Of a stretch of DNA of 64,000 nt, positions 12,050 to 24,220 are shown piece after piece. This stretch comes from Clusia tigrina. Taxonomy: Eukaryota; Arthropoda; Insecta; Diptera; Clusiidae. The notes below the pieces were generated by a model. That model was given only the letters and a program-made list of their open reading frames with translations, did no database searches and had not been told where the DNA came from. A program made the position numbers and the translations under genes. Location of the stretch: contig OV050032.1 in the NCBI GenBank assembly GCA_920105625.2, forward strand, positions 15,723,356 through 15,787,355, given 5' to 3'. Each line of letters begins with the position of its first letter. The stretch's first letter is position 1.

Positions 12050-12590
12050 TTGTGTTGTTGTTTAGCGTTTCTTTACATTTGTTGTTGTTTCTGGATTCAT
12101 GCAATATTTTCTTCTTTTCCCCTACAGTTTCCTTCTATTGTTGTTGTTGTTCTGTTTTGTGTTGCTGCAGTGGTGCAATTTTTCTGGTTGGTTTTTTTCT
12201 GTGCAAACATTTTTGTTTTCTGGCCTTGTTGCTGCTATTACTGTTGCTGTTGTTGTAGGTTTTATTGAAGTTGTTGTTGTTGTTGTTGTTATTCTTCTTG
12301 TTGCTGTTGTAGCGCAATACTTTTGCATACTCCAGTGTAAAGTGTCCGTATCATTAAAACATTGATCCAAACTCATTGTGCACATTGCTAGGGAACACTT
12401 TTGCTTCCCTTCTCTGGCCATTCCATCCGCCGCCTCATCAACCGCTCCAGAACACTCCAACCCAGCAACATAATCTCGTGTGTTTAGTAGCTCCAATGAA
12501 GAGTTCCAATATAATTTTGTTGCTGTTGCTTTGTTGTTGTTGTTTCTGCTGCTTATGTTGTTATTTTTGTGGTGGTTGTTGCTGATTTCT
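12050..12590 (+). repeat. GTT/GCT-rich low-complexity region
   Basis: Several clusters of GTT and GCT triplets separated by normal sequence. Confidence 0.7.
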
Positions 12591-13529
12591 TTGAGTTTGA
12601 TCTCTTGCTCTTGGTAGTGGTAATTTTTGTGCTATGCCGATGTGGTTGTTCTTGTTGTTGCACTTAGCGTTGCCGTTCTTGTTGCAGCATCTTCTTCTTT
12701 GACCATGCCGTTGACCATGTCCGTGCTGCTATATTCATATTTAATGCTGCCAATGATTTCTCTATTTTTCTATTGCAAATTGCGTTAAATTTTTATAAAA
12801 TTTTTTTATGGGTTGCCCAGGAGCTTATTTTTGGAAAGCGTATAGGTAAATGATCTCAGGTAATGTGGATGGCGTCTAACTATAGATGGAGAAGGCACAA
12901 TTGTTGTCAGTTGTCCTCAGAAGCGTTTATTTGTTTATGCATTTTAGCAATACAATTTCAATCCACTGCAATCTCAGAATCTTACATACAAAGGGACAGA
13001 ACGCTGGTTAATATTGTCGGTGGTAGTGATGCCTTTCAGTAAGACGGTTGAAAACGCATATAAAAGAGTTCTGTTTTTTCATCCCGAAACTTAGACACGG
13101 CATATTTCCAGAACACTAGAATCAGACATCGTACAGCAGTGTATATTTAGAGGTAATCAGAGAAAAGTTGTTAAGTGATATTAATGAATTAGGGGAAGAC
13201 GAGTGAGGTAAAAACACTACCGTGGAACAAACCTGGTAAAGCACTGACAAAGTCAAGTATATCACACAATCCAATAGAAGCGTCGTGAAGAATCACTAAT
13301 TGTAGTTATGTGCCCAAAAATGTATGAGAGAGCTTATAAAAACCTTTGCCCAAATATTAGGAATATGGGATTAATGGGAGGGGATATTTCCGTGTGATAA
13401 TATTTCGTGATATTGTCAACTGAAAATCCAGGTCATCAAAAAAGAGTGCTGTAAAGGAAGCAGACTTGAAATATGCACATCAGAAGAAACATATTTCAGC
13501 TAATGAAGCGTTGGACGAGGACAAAACAT

Positions 13530-14322
13530 TGGAGAAAGTTCTATGGCGGGAGTAGAGACCCACTTCAGTATGAGTACTTCTACTGCTAGAATTAGCCAGG
13601 CGGCCATATTGTCAATGAATTCGGTGGCACTGAAGTCTAAGATTGCTCAGGACTGCCGAGCAGCCCTAAATGATATCAGTACCGCTTTCAAGGTACGCCT
13701 TATATGGGTTCCGGGGCATAGAGATATTGCGGGAAACTCTAGGGCTGATGACTTAGCCAGACGGGGTACCAACCTTCCTTTAGGCACGGACAGATGTGAG
13801 ATTGGAATACCTATTGCCACCTGTAAACTGATGCTGAAGGATAGGGTCGTGCGTGCGACCAATGGGTCTTGGGCACAATAGGGCACTTGCTTAACGACTA
13901 GGCTAATGTGGCCGGAACTTAATAGTAGGAAAACTAGAGACTTGCTTGCCCTGCCGAGAGAGAATATTTCTAAGGTCGTGGCATGTATAACTGGTCACTG
14001 GCTTTTCGGCAGACATGCTCTCAGGCTGGGAGTATTCTCTCATGAATACTGCAGAAGCTGTGGGAATGAGGAGGAGAAGGAGACTGTGGAACATCTCTTC
14101 TGTATTGCCCGGCGGGCTCTTTTTAGGCAAATACGCTTTTAGCTCTCTTACAGAGGTGTCTAGCGCGAAGATCAAACAGATCCTGCGCTTTATTAGGGCT
14201 TCAAAATGGTTCGACGAGTGAATCGGAGGTGCGTTGTGGCGCGGTGGTATCACAATGGACCCATGGTGGTCTGAGTGAGCTGGTCCTTGAACTGGCTGCC
14301 ACATTAACCTAACCTAACCTAC
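13530..14322 (+). mobile_element. LINE 3' fragment: RNase H, zinc knuckle and tail
   Basis: The translation gives the end of a retrotransposon RNase H domain (SQAAILSMNSVALKSK, WVPGHRDIAGNSRADDLARR with the conserved His and Asp), then the C-terminal linker (MWPELNSRKTRDLL, VVACITGHWLFGRHALRLG) and a Cys/His knuckle (YCRSCGNEEEKETVEHLFC). One nonsense codon near 13879 and one frameshift near 14140 break the frame. The start of RNase H is internally deleted: a TDGS-like and Glu region is missing before the SQAAI motif. The 3' end is a short TAACC/AACCT repeat (ATTAACCTAACCTAACCT), a terminus also seen in other remnants here. Confidence 0.9.
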
Positions 14323-15400
14323 TGCTAGAATACTGGTAGGACAAACAAAGTATTTGATCGAACGATACTACGAGTATTACCAAATCGAAATCTAGGCTGT
14401 TGGAAAAAGTTCTCTGAACACTGGAAACAGATTTCAGCGTGAATGAGAAGAGGAAATAGTTGTAACTACAGAACAAGGGAATTATTTGTGTAGCTGCAGT
14501 ATTGTTGACTAGGCAGAGACAAGAGCGGTGAAAACAAGTTGTCTGTAAGAAGTAAAGAACAATATAAAGATCAGAAAAATACTGAGAATATTTTGGGGAA
14601 CAAGAAAATTTCATGAGACGCTGAAGTCCTAAATATTGTTAACTAAAATTTCAGGCCGACAAAATGTCTACCGAGGGACTAACGACAGATTTGTGCTTGA
14701 GGACTGCAAGTACTGTAGAGCTGTGCAGTAAGACGATGCTTCGGACGGAGACCATGCCTTTTGTATGGCTAAACAAATCTGCAAAATTTCCTCACCAATT
14801 TTTAGAGTACATGCATATTGAAGTACCGCATCTGGGCATATGCAATTGTTACACGTGTCAACCTGAATCAATGTCACTTTATACAATTGAATATTAAGCA
14901 GACGAAAGCACCACTTCAACATGAGCCACGACAAGTCAAGAAATGAAGCCAATCCATTGTTTGGCTGGCATTGTTGTCGACGTCTTAAGAGGCAATTTAT
15001 GATGTGCTGGTGATGCTGTGGTCCATGGCTATAGGGCATTTTATTCAAATTAGCCGAGATGTCAAGCTGCCTGCTGGCTGGGACCATTGTGTTGTTGCTA
15101 TTAAAAAAGCCAAGAATGCTTTTATTGAGCAGTTTTAAAGGTCATCCAACAATGAAAAAATCAAGAGATGTTTTCTTTCGAATTATGTATTTGAAAAGAA
15201 ATTTCAACAAACTGCCTCGTTGGCCATGGCCAAGCATGCTCCAGCGTTCCAGAGCTTGCAACAAAGTGCACACCAATCAGACACACACACACACCAACAT
15301 ACTCGTACATGCTCATGACTATGACCAAGTTAACAGTCAGCTAAATTTTATGCCAGCAATCAACTAACAACAAATATACACATTTTAATGCAACAAGCAG
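14323..15400. other. No gene seen
   Basis: Unremarkable AT-rich DNA with a short CA run near 15283-15296. No domain recognised in either strand. Confidence 0.5.
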
Positions 15401-15405
15401 TTGTG

Positions 15406-15407
<2 letters not shown>

Positions 15408-15442
<35 letters not shown>
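15408..15442 (+). repeat. (AACAGC)n repeat
   Basis: Five to six AACAGC hexamers. A series of CAG, AGTCGC and CA simple repeats follows to about 16260. Confidence 0.85.
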
Positions 15443-15444
<2 letters not shown>

Positions 15445-17809
15445 TCAGCAAACAAACAGCAAAATCAATTTCCATAGCACGAGCGGGCACCATGCAGGAG
15501 CGATTCGCAGCACCAGCAGTCGTAGCCATAGCCGTAGCCGCAGCCGCATGAGTGGCCGCAACTAATGGACTATAATCGTGCACAAATTCTGTGATAAGAA
15601 CGTTGTGAGCAGCAGCCACATAACAGCAACAACAGCAATCGCAGCCTCTGGATCTCTATCAGCATCAGGATCGCCAGAGTCAGCAACAGCATCAGCGAAG
15701 CATCGCTGAGATGGCAAATCGGCAACTAAATAGCACCAACCTTCAGGCAGCTTCAAGCGCATGTGAGGCAGGCGCAGTCGCAGTCGCAGTCGCAGCTCCA
15801 GCCCCAGGCACTGTGGTAGTGGCAGCCCCAGTACATAGTGCCAGCGAACAAGCTCAACATTTAAATCTATTAAAACGCGCAGTAAGGAACGATCTAACGG
15901 TCGGTCGTTTGGCCATTTGGTGTTTCGGTCGGTCCATTGGTCCACCGGGCGTTCGGGCTGGCACGCTACAGATCGGTAGCAGCGGCGCATTCACACACAC
16001 ACACATATGTATATACATATATACTCGTACTCGCACGTACAGCATTCAGCAACTATTAACGATCAATGACCGCCGATTGGAAGCGCTGCCTTTTGCAGCT
16101 TTGCTCAGCTCGCTTCCCCTCAGCTCGCTTCCCCTCAGCTTGCTTTGGTTTGACTTGGCTTGGCTGCACTTGCTCGCTGGTCACATATAACAATTACAGC
16201 AACTGCAGCAACAGCAGCACTAACACCAGCAGCAGCAGCACCAGTAACAACAAAAGTTATGAGCTCTGCACTGGCTGAAGTTTTCACAGAACTTTTCCAG
16301 CTTGTTTGCTGCGTAGATCTGTATATCAGTATCTGTTCGAGAGTGTCTTTCTGTGTGAGAGTGTATGTGTGAGTTCTGCGCATGCGTTTGGACTGTTCTG
16401 GTATTCATAAATGCCAGGCGCTAACATTCGTAATTTGTCATTTGGCTGGTCGTTGTGGGCCGGTTCGCTTTTACCGCGAGTCGACTCGTACTCGTAAAAA
16501 TTAATGGTGTTGCCTGAAATGGCGATCGCTCGTCCATGTGTCCGTACAGTTAATAATTGTTATTACCATTCGGTGCAAGCCCAATTGCGCGCATGCGTAC
16601 ACTCTCATACCTGCATACTTATGAAGTGCTCGGACATATTCACACGCTTAGCGCGTTGGCAACTTTTAAGAGCTTATCATTTTGACACTGAAAGTGCGTA
16701 TGCTTGTAAAACATTTTTGTTGTTGTTGTGTGCGTTTTTTCTGTTGCTGTTGTTGTTGTTGTTGTTGTTGTTATTGTGGTGGTGCTTGTTGTTGCGCTAT
16801 GCTAATTAGCTGAAGCCGCTTGGTGGTACGCGTCCAAAAAACCGCAAGATTAATTGGCAAAAGCAAAAACAAGAAACAGAAAAACACTCAAACGCTTATT
16901 TCAAGTGTTCATAAATCTGCCTCGTAATTGGCGTTTGTGAATGTTTGTGTGCATATTAGCGTGTGAGCGCGTGTGCGCGCGTGTGTGTTCCTGCACTTAA
17001 GCTTATTTATGAGCTATTGGCAATTTGCATTATATTGCATTTTATTGCTTCCTCTGTGCCATTCTGCCTCATTTCAGCCACTATCCGAGTGGATAACATA
17101 TTCCGTACGGTGGCGGCCTGCATACCATGCCTGGAAGTATACGAGTAGTAGAGCAAATCTCGCCTTTCCGGTTCTTTTTCACATACCTCACATACCCTGC
17201 TAATAATGAAACACCTGTGTTTGGGTGAGTCTATGCTAGAGGTGCCTGCCAGCCTTAGACGCCACACTCAGCAGAAAAACTGTCCGAGTGTACCAAGGTA
17301 ATCCCGAATTCACAGCCCTTAACTAAGACGAGCTGTTATTGTGTCAGGGAACACACAGTTTCCTAAGTGGGTTTTATATAGTTTTTTCCTGCTATTCCCC
17401 TTTCTCCTCAGAACCAGCGTTTACACAACATTGCAACATGGAAAAGTCGGTAATTGTGCCTGTTATTCGAGCATCCAGTGTGCCCGTATCACTACCAAAG
17501 TGAAATTTATTCTGATCCTCTCAAATGACAGACATTGTTTGGGCCGATTATCATTTAGTTTAGGCCACATCTATTTAGTTATTTGTAACCTGTTTTGTTT
17601 TTTGTGAAGGTGTTTAGACTTTAAAAGCAGCGTGAAGGTTGCCTTAGGAATCAGTATGCCAGGTTATGATGAGGTGGACACCTGATTCCAGTGTTGCTTT
17701 CAGCTAATTGGTCGCTACCAGGCATATCCATACCGACGACCATATTGGGTAAATATGAAATCACTCATAGATTTTGTTCAGTCGAAGATAGAAAACATGG
17801 TTAGGCTAC
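15443..17809. other. No gene; simple repeats
   Basis: It contains AGTCGC hexamers (about 15773-15797), CA runs (15990-16010), a duplicated CAGCTCGCTTCCCCT (16105-16140), CAG/CAACAGC patches (16195-16245), (GTT)n (16741-16790) and GTGTGC tracts (16940-16990). No open frame here looks coding. Confidence 0.5.
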
Positions 17810-18380
17810 TACAGCTCCTCCTTTGGTATGAAATGTCTACTCCTAATCTTTAATCCAGACTATTGCTCTTCCTTTGGATGAAATGTCTACTCCTAATCTT
17901 TAATCCAGACTATTGCTCTTCCTTTGGATGAAATGTCTGCTCCTAATCTTGAATCCATACTATAGCTCCTCCTTTGGTGTGAAATGTCTACTCCTAATCT
18001 TTAATCCAGACTTTTGCTCATCCTTTGGTATGAAATGTCTACTCCTAATCTTTAATTCAGACTATTGCTCCTTCCTCCTTTGGTGTGAAATGTCTACTCC
18101 TAATCTTTAATCCAGACTATTGCTCATCCTTTGGTATGAAATGTCTGCTCCTAATCTTTAATCCATACTATAGCTCCTCCTTTGGTATGAAATGTCTGCT
18201 CCTAATCTTTAATCCATACTATAGCTCCTCCTTTGGTATGAAATGTCTGCTCCTAATCTTTAATCCATACTATAGCTCCTCCTTTGGTGTGAAATGTCTT
18301 CTCCTAATCCTTAATCCAGACAATTGCTTCTCCTTTGGTGGTAAATGTCTATTCCTAATCTCTAATCCAGACTATTGCTA
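17810..18380 (+). repeat. 51-bp minisatellite, about 11 units, frame-preserving
   Basis: GAAATGTCT landmarks fall at 17830, 17880, 17930, 17981, 18032, 18087, 18138, 18189, 18240 and 18291, so unit size shifts from 50 bp to 51 bp, with one 55-bp unit. From about 18085 the 51-bp units stay in one open frame of 146 codons. It repeats a hydrophobic 17-residue unit (MKCLLLIFNPYYSSSFG) and ends about 140 bp past the array. I see no promoter, splice signal or homologous domain, so coding status is doubtful. Confidence 0.93.
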
Positions 18381-20385
18381 TGTTGGTGGCCATTACCTCT
18401 GCCTGAAATACACTGCACTGGTTGGACAATCCCCGGAAAATTATGACTTCGGGTGTGCTCATGGAAACTATCTATCTCGTCTAATTTTGCATTTTGTTAC
18501 GAGCCATCGATTTATGAATATATAAAGTCATAGGATAACTTCCCCCTAGGCTCACTTTCATCGCCTACCAGGTATGGGGGTGAGTAGTTCTTTAGCAACA
18601 GCGAATTTTGGAAGAATAAAGTCCGTGTTTTCGGTTCGAAATGAAAAAAATTGGAATACCCACAAGCAGTGTCGAATGGTGTCCGGGGTAGATTCCAGCT
18701 TTTTTGTTGGGACTCCTCTTGTATTCCAGCAGCTGGTTCTACTACTCATACTGATACTTTTCGTCTCACTTATACGTCCATACAAAGTGAACCGGAAGAT
18801 TTGAACTTTGGAGAGTGATTTTAATTGGTGTATATTAGTTTAGTAAACACAAATGAATATACACCGGAACATGGCCAAGATCCAAACCCACTTTAGGCCT
18901 CAACATATTTGCGGAAGCCCAGAGCCACGGAGGCTTCCTTTTACTTATTTGGCTAAAATGTTAAAACTACTTCATTGAGTTCGTGTCTTCAGTTGGTCTG
19001 AAATGATGTCAGTTCATTGGCTGCAACTGACTTCTATGACATCATTTCACTATAGCTTCACTTTAGGCCAATTTCTGTGACTTGGTGATTGACTGCGACT
19101 TATAAAGTTATCCTAATGTCACGCTAATATAATCTTGGTTTCTTTTTCTGTTTTTGATTGGGAAGGCTCCACACAAGTTGACCACTCTTCACTGGCTCTC
19201 TGGAAGTCTGTTGCCGACTTATGAGTTGCGTTCCAGAGTGATGGTGTTGGTTTTATTCGTGTATCCGGCTGCATATAATCCAACTCTTTATCAGTTTGTA
19301 GTTGTGGACTAGAAAAGTCAAGAATATTTGCCAATCTATTCGCACTAAACTGAGATCTAGCGCTGGTCTGGGTAGGCTTGGCCCTTCATCTCAAGTCTTT
19401 TTCTTTTCTGTGTATTTTTTGTCTGTATAATAGAAATTTCTGGCTCAACTCGTCATAAGAATGCGTGCCATTCCAGCATTTAATAGTGGCATTAATTTAA
19501 TTAATCACTTTAAAAGTGTCCACGCATGCGCAGTGGGCATTGAGCCAAATGTGTGCCAACTGCATGAAATGCCACAGTTTTTGTTATTTAAGCCGCACTT
19601 GGAACCCGTTAACTGCATACAAATTGCAACCACTGCAATGTGGACGAGCCGGTAAACGTGTGCAAGTCTCTAGGCTTATGTATATAAGCATATGTGCTTG
19701 TTTATGCAGCATTTTAATGCGTTTTTGTTAAATTATGACAGTCATAATTAAATGTAAGTAAATGTGCCAAGCACACTCACATCACATGCACATATATCCA
19801 CTCACACACACACACACACGCATGAACAAACTCAATGAAAAGCATGGCATACCCAGCATATATGAGGCGCATAATTATTGCACATTAAGATATAAAGATG
19901 CAGACTGCGGTCGGCGCATCGCATCACATGCAGTTTGCGGTGTGAGAGTTTTGGTATTTGTTTAAAACCATAAAAAAATAAAAAAATTAAATACGAGTGA
20001 AATTCAAATAAAATTAAAGTACACTTTATGGAGACCTAAGCAAAAGTAGCAGGCCTCCACGGCAGTGGCATTTCATGGAATTCTTGCTGCTTTATCTACG
20101 CTCGTAACAATTTATGATGTTGGCTCAGTTGATGAGGTAATAAAATCAAAGGAAATTTTTAACACTATTAAAGCGAGCGCCAGCCCGTCTCACTGATAGA
20201 GCAACTGATTGCCTGGCCAGCAGCCTGGTCTCTGCCTTAACCTACACACGGCTTGACTAAAATTGAATTGAGTGCCGTGGTCTGTTTAGAACTTTATTCC
20301 AGTCACAAACTCATCAACGTGATTTTATAGTCTGGCAACTTTAACAAGTGTGGCAACGATCTTAGTTACCCTTCACTGCGATATA
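18381..20385. other. No gene; one inverted repeat
   Basis: The stretch has a perfect 13-bp inverted repeat at 18999-19049 (reported as a finding), a CA run at about 19802-19819, and otherwise nothing recognisable. Confidence 0.5.
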
Positions 20386-20386
20386 G

Positions 20387-20518
20387 GGGGTTATCAAGAG
20401 GGGCCTAGCTGGTGTCATTTTACATGAAGTTCCTAGCAATGCTCATTTGGTAGGGAGGTGTTTCCTATGTCTGATCGGGCCTATTTTTGTGAATGGCTTT
20501 ATCAGAGGATTAGAATGA
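20387..20518 (+). repeat. Dispersed repeat copy 1 with short open frame
   Basis: This stretch matches 23675-23800 at about four-fifths of positions over roughly 125 bp, same orientation. Both copies carry an open frame ending at the same TGA, with peptides sharing LVGRC and NGFIRGLE just before the stop. This copy is open from just after a TAG at 20384. Origin unknown; probably part of an undescribed mobile element or gene relic. Confidence 0.7.
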
Positions 20519-20549
20519 ATGAAACAAAGAGAGAAACTGTACCTCGACC

Positions 20550-20775
20550 AATTTGATCTATTGTACTTCTAGTGCATGTTGAGGGTATTCTGTTAGTCCA
20601 ACAGTTCTAAGAAAACTTGGCACTGAGTTGGGGTCCACTGCTCTAATATCTCTGCCCTCGGGCCAGTAATACTCCAGATATTTATTCCAACTTCGAGCTA
20701 AGGATTTGCAGTTCATTAGAAAGTTCTGAGGTGTTTCTTCTGCCCCGTGCAGAATCGTCATGAGCTTATTGGTGA
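20550..20775 (-). mobile_element. LINE ORF2 C-terminal fragment
   Basis: The minus-strand translation resembles the region after the Cys/His knuckle of jockey/R1-type ORF2: GAEETPQNFLMNCKSLARS, then KYLEYYWPEG and PNSVPSFLRTVGL. The first knuckle cysteine lies upstream in another frame (RFCTG), so there is a frameshift. No tail motif was recognised. It is a short decayed piece. Confidence 0.7.
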
Positions 20776-22310
20776 GAGTCCCAGTTGTTCCTTCAATTAC
20801 TCATATAAAAATTGACTTTAGGAAAAATATTGTATTCCCCTCCTTGAAGCGACGTTTTCTTTCTGCTCTCGTATGATCAACTGTGTGCGCTGCAGTTCCA
20901 TAAGCATTCTCTGCTCATGTGTTCGGGTTCATGTGTAGGGTACACTGCTGTTCAATATTTACATTTCTGCAGCGTGTTGCGAACTTCCAACGGTTTCACA
21001 TCGAATAAGTGAAATGGTGGGAAATGGATTCATGAAGAAATTGCGAAAATTGAAATTTAGACTTTTAATGCTTATTTTACAGCGCCTAAATTAACGCTAA
21101 TGCACTATTGCAGCAGCACACTGGCACGTCAAACCAACTGCAACAACCTCATAAACAACAATATCAGCCAACAACAGCAACTACCAATACCATTGCTGCA
21201 ATCCTCTGGCAATCACTCATTTCCACGGCACTCAAATTGGAAATGATTGCGGTCGCATTGGTTCAAAAAGAAAAAAATTCAAAATAAAACAAAAAAATTT
21301 CAAAAAAAATTAAAATTATTGTTACTTTTTTTCAATATTCATCTCTCTCTCTCGCGCAAACATGAGTCGTGAATTAATTTAAAATGAAAATAGAAATAAA
21401 AAAACTAAGTAAAATGGGACATTTCCATGCATAAAGTGAGAAGAATTTATTTGTGTGCCCCCCGCAAGGCAAACCGTTGTGGCATAGTCTGCGGCAGGGG
21501 TTCGCCACACTGATGTCATCGATACCTTCGCTGCCTATGCTGCCGATACTGCTGAGCCTGAGCGTGAGGATGGTGATGAATATTCATCTTCATCTTCAGC
21601 TGAGGATCCAAATGACATTATTAACATTTTGGTTTCTGGAAATTGGCACATTCGACAAATTAACGTTTGCCTGAATGATGGATGCAATAGAAGTAACAAG
21701 TTAGAAAGCTGGCTGCGGTTATATGCGCACTCGCCGTACCCTACACAAAGGTACTCGTACTGATGCAAGGCTTAGAGTGGTATAGAGCAGAAACGTCAAC
21801 AGAAGCAGAATTCAGTACATTTGCAACAGAAATAAAATCAACCAGCGAATTTGTAATAGATTAGTAACAGAATTTAACGACAGAAAATGAGGGCGATAGC
21901 ACAGAAACAACTCATCGTGAGTTGTTTCTGTAGCAGAAATATTTAAGTAATTGGTAGTGTTAGAAATGCATTTTAATGATTTAAAATGTGTAGCTTGTAA
22001 TAATTATGGTTTTTTAACAATGAGTTTTAACAATTAGTACTTTTATTTTCTATATATACAATTTCCTAACCTTATTTGCAAAGCTCAACTTCGAGGACAA
22101 CAGACCTTTACTTCTGAATGTTTCTGTTCTGTTTTTGTTACCTCTTCTGTTTTATGTCACTCTGCACCTTAAGAATGAACAAACGAACGGTAGGGAGTAT
22201 ATATGGAACTGGAGAGATATGAATGAAGATACAAGTAGACAGAATTAATAGATAAAGATTAAGTGACCGATATAGGCAGATAATTATCAATGGTTATATA
22301 TTTTAAATAA

Positions 22311-22312
<2 letters not shown>
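20776..22312. other. No gene seen
   Basis: AT-rich sequence with A runs near 21265-21320. Short open frames show no domain. Confidence 0.5.

Positions 22313-22341
<29 letters not shown>
22313..22341 (+). repeat. (TA)n microsatellite
   Basis: Uninterrupted TA run of about 29 bases. Confidence 0.95.
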
Positions 22342-22344
<3 letters not shown>

Positions 22345-22504
22345 CATTGGTAGGTTGATATATAGTTCGATGGATAGGAATATAAAAAGATAAAGAGTAA
22401 ACGACACATAAAGAGGGAGAGGTCACAAGTGCGTGATAAAAGCAATTGGAGAACCAGACATCTAAACAAAACAACATTACAACAGCGCCAGAACAGAATT
22501 GAAC

Positions 22505-23215
22505 AAACGAAGGTAAGTAGGAAAGAAAGTTATAAAGAAAAAAAGGTGGAAATAAAAGATGGTAGAAAGAAAAAATAGTAGTAAGAAAGAAAGGTAGAAA
22601 GAAAGCAGTGTGGAAAGAAAGAAAGGTGGACAGAAAGAAAGGTGGAAATAAAGAAAGGAAGGAAATAAAGAAAGGAAATTGATTATAAAGAAATAAATAT
22701 AGCTAGAAAGAAAGAAAGTTATAAAGAAAGAGAGGTATAAATAAAGAAGGGAAGGAGATGAAGTTATCAAGAAAGAAAGAAAGGCATAATGAAAGAAAGT
22801 TAGAAAGAAAGAAAGGTAGAAAGAAATAAAGGTGCAAAGAAAGAAAGATGGAAAGAAAGAAATATGGAAAAAAAGAAAGAAATAAAGAAATAAAGATGGA
22901 ATGAAAGTTTTAAAGACTTTTAAAGAAAGAAAGAAAGGTAGAAAGAAAAGATTAGTAGCTTAAAGAAATTTCGAGAGAAAGAAAGGTAGAAACACAGAAA
23001 GATGGAAAGAAAGAAAGTTGAAAATAAAGATAGTTTGAAAGTAAGAAAGGAAGGAAAAAAAGTTATGAAAAAAGAAAGAAATGTAGAAGGAAATAAAGGT
23101 GAAAAGGAAGAAAGTAAAGTAGAGAGAAAAAATACAATGATAGAAAGAAAAAAATAAATGTTAGAAATAATGAAATAAATAAAAAAGCACAATAGAAATT
23201 GCGCAAAAAAAAATG
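22505..23215 (+). repeat. GAAA-rich, nearly homopurine tract
   Basis: About 700 bp made almost wholly of A and G on the plus strand, built from degenerate GAAA/GGTA/GGAA words with occasional T. The minus-strand Phe/Leu/Ser-rich open frames are artefacts of this composition. Confidence 0.9.
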
Positions 23216-23674
23216 TGAGAAAGCTAAAGTCGGGTTCGACAGATTACTAAATAAAGTTTGCCAAATGATAATTTATAACACCCATAAAACTAGAGTAGAC
23301 GTGCGAGTTAAACTATAGCGACAAGACAACTTTGTGGGAATATTTTTCCCATTGCTGCATGCGGGTGTGCCAGAGCTAACATTACGCCCACATTGAGCCC
23401 TAATTTTCATACTATAATTTTGTACCATTGTGGCAATTTTTTGTTGAAAAATCTTGTATATAACTTGAGTAACGCCATATGGTGGGCGTGGCAATGCATT
23501 TCATATAATTACTTTTTGTTTAGTGTTTTATATTATGTAAAATTTCGGTTTATTTAATTTATTAATAAATTGAAATAAATTATTAATTTATTCAGAGTGC
23601 CAGTTATGCATGTGTGTGAATTGTGGGAGAGGCATTGCTTAATGTATAATACTGTGAGATCTTATTTTCACATT
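23216..23674. other. No gene seen
   Basis: AT-rich sequence between the homopurine tract and dispersed repeat copy 2. Confidence 0.45.
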
Positions 23675-23800
23675 TTCAAGGGGAGCCTAGCTGGAGTAGT
23701 TTTGAATGAAGTCTCTAGTGGTGCTTATTTGGTGGGAAGGTGTGTCCTATGCCTGATCGGGCTTATTTTTCTGAATGGCTTTATCAGAGGATTAGAATGA
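23675..23800 (+). repeat. Dispersed repeat copy 2 with short open frame
   Basis: This is the partner of the copy at 20387-20518. The open frame extends further upstream here, to about 23597, and ends in the same GLE-stop. Differences between the copies fall mostly in first and third codon positions, with second positions nearly unchanged. Confidence 0.7.
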
Positions 23801-24170
23801 TGTACCGAGTTGGGTCTTGTATAGATATATTTAAGTTTACATTATTCAAATTGGAGACGAATGGTACCGAGCCTATTTTTGGATCAATTACACTCTAGTT
23901 TCTGAAACCAATTCACAGCCGGGGGTTTTTCGTCTCTTGAACTTGCATCCTTAACATAGAAATATGAATTTGGCAACACTTAGATCAAGTGAGTGATAGT
24001 GATATAGTGATGAAGCAAGCGATTGTTGTGCATTTTTGGACGGAATTGAATTGAGACAAACTGTATTAGCCATCGATGTGCCATTGCCGGCTGCTTGTAG
24101 AGCTCAGTTGGATACCTTACGCTTTTGCGGTTTTGCCATTTAATACTATACGACTACTTACTGCACTGAC

Positions 24171-24220
<50 letters not shown>

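Larger units (their letters stand above)
10434..13529. other. No gene; rich in simple repeats
   Basis: It contains (TTTG)n at about 10560-10605, a degenerate TTAG patch (10740-10800), a CAACAC/CACCAA patch (11560-11620), a GGCTT array, and long GTT/GCT-rich stretches between about 12050 and 12700. The open frames here are poly-Leu, poly-Val, poly-Cys or poly-Asn artefacts. The part from 12780 to 13529 shows nothing recognisable. Confidence 0.5.

Noticed and set aside
15708..16190. Plus-strand open frame of 159 codons
   Set aside because: Crosses AGTCGC, CA and CAGCTCGCTTCCCCT simple repeats; no domain recognised.
22477..23192. Phe/Leu/Ser-rich membrane-like open frames on the minus strand
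   Set aside because: They are the complement of a GAAA-rich homopurine tract, so hydrophobicity reflects composition.
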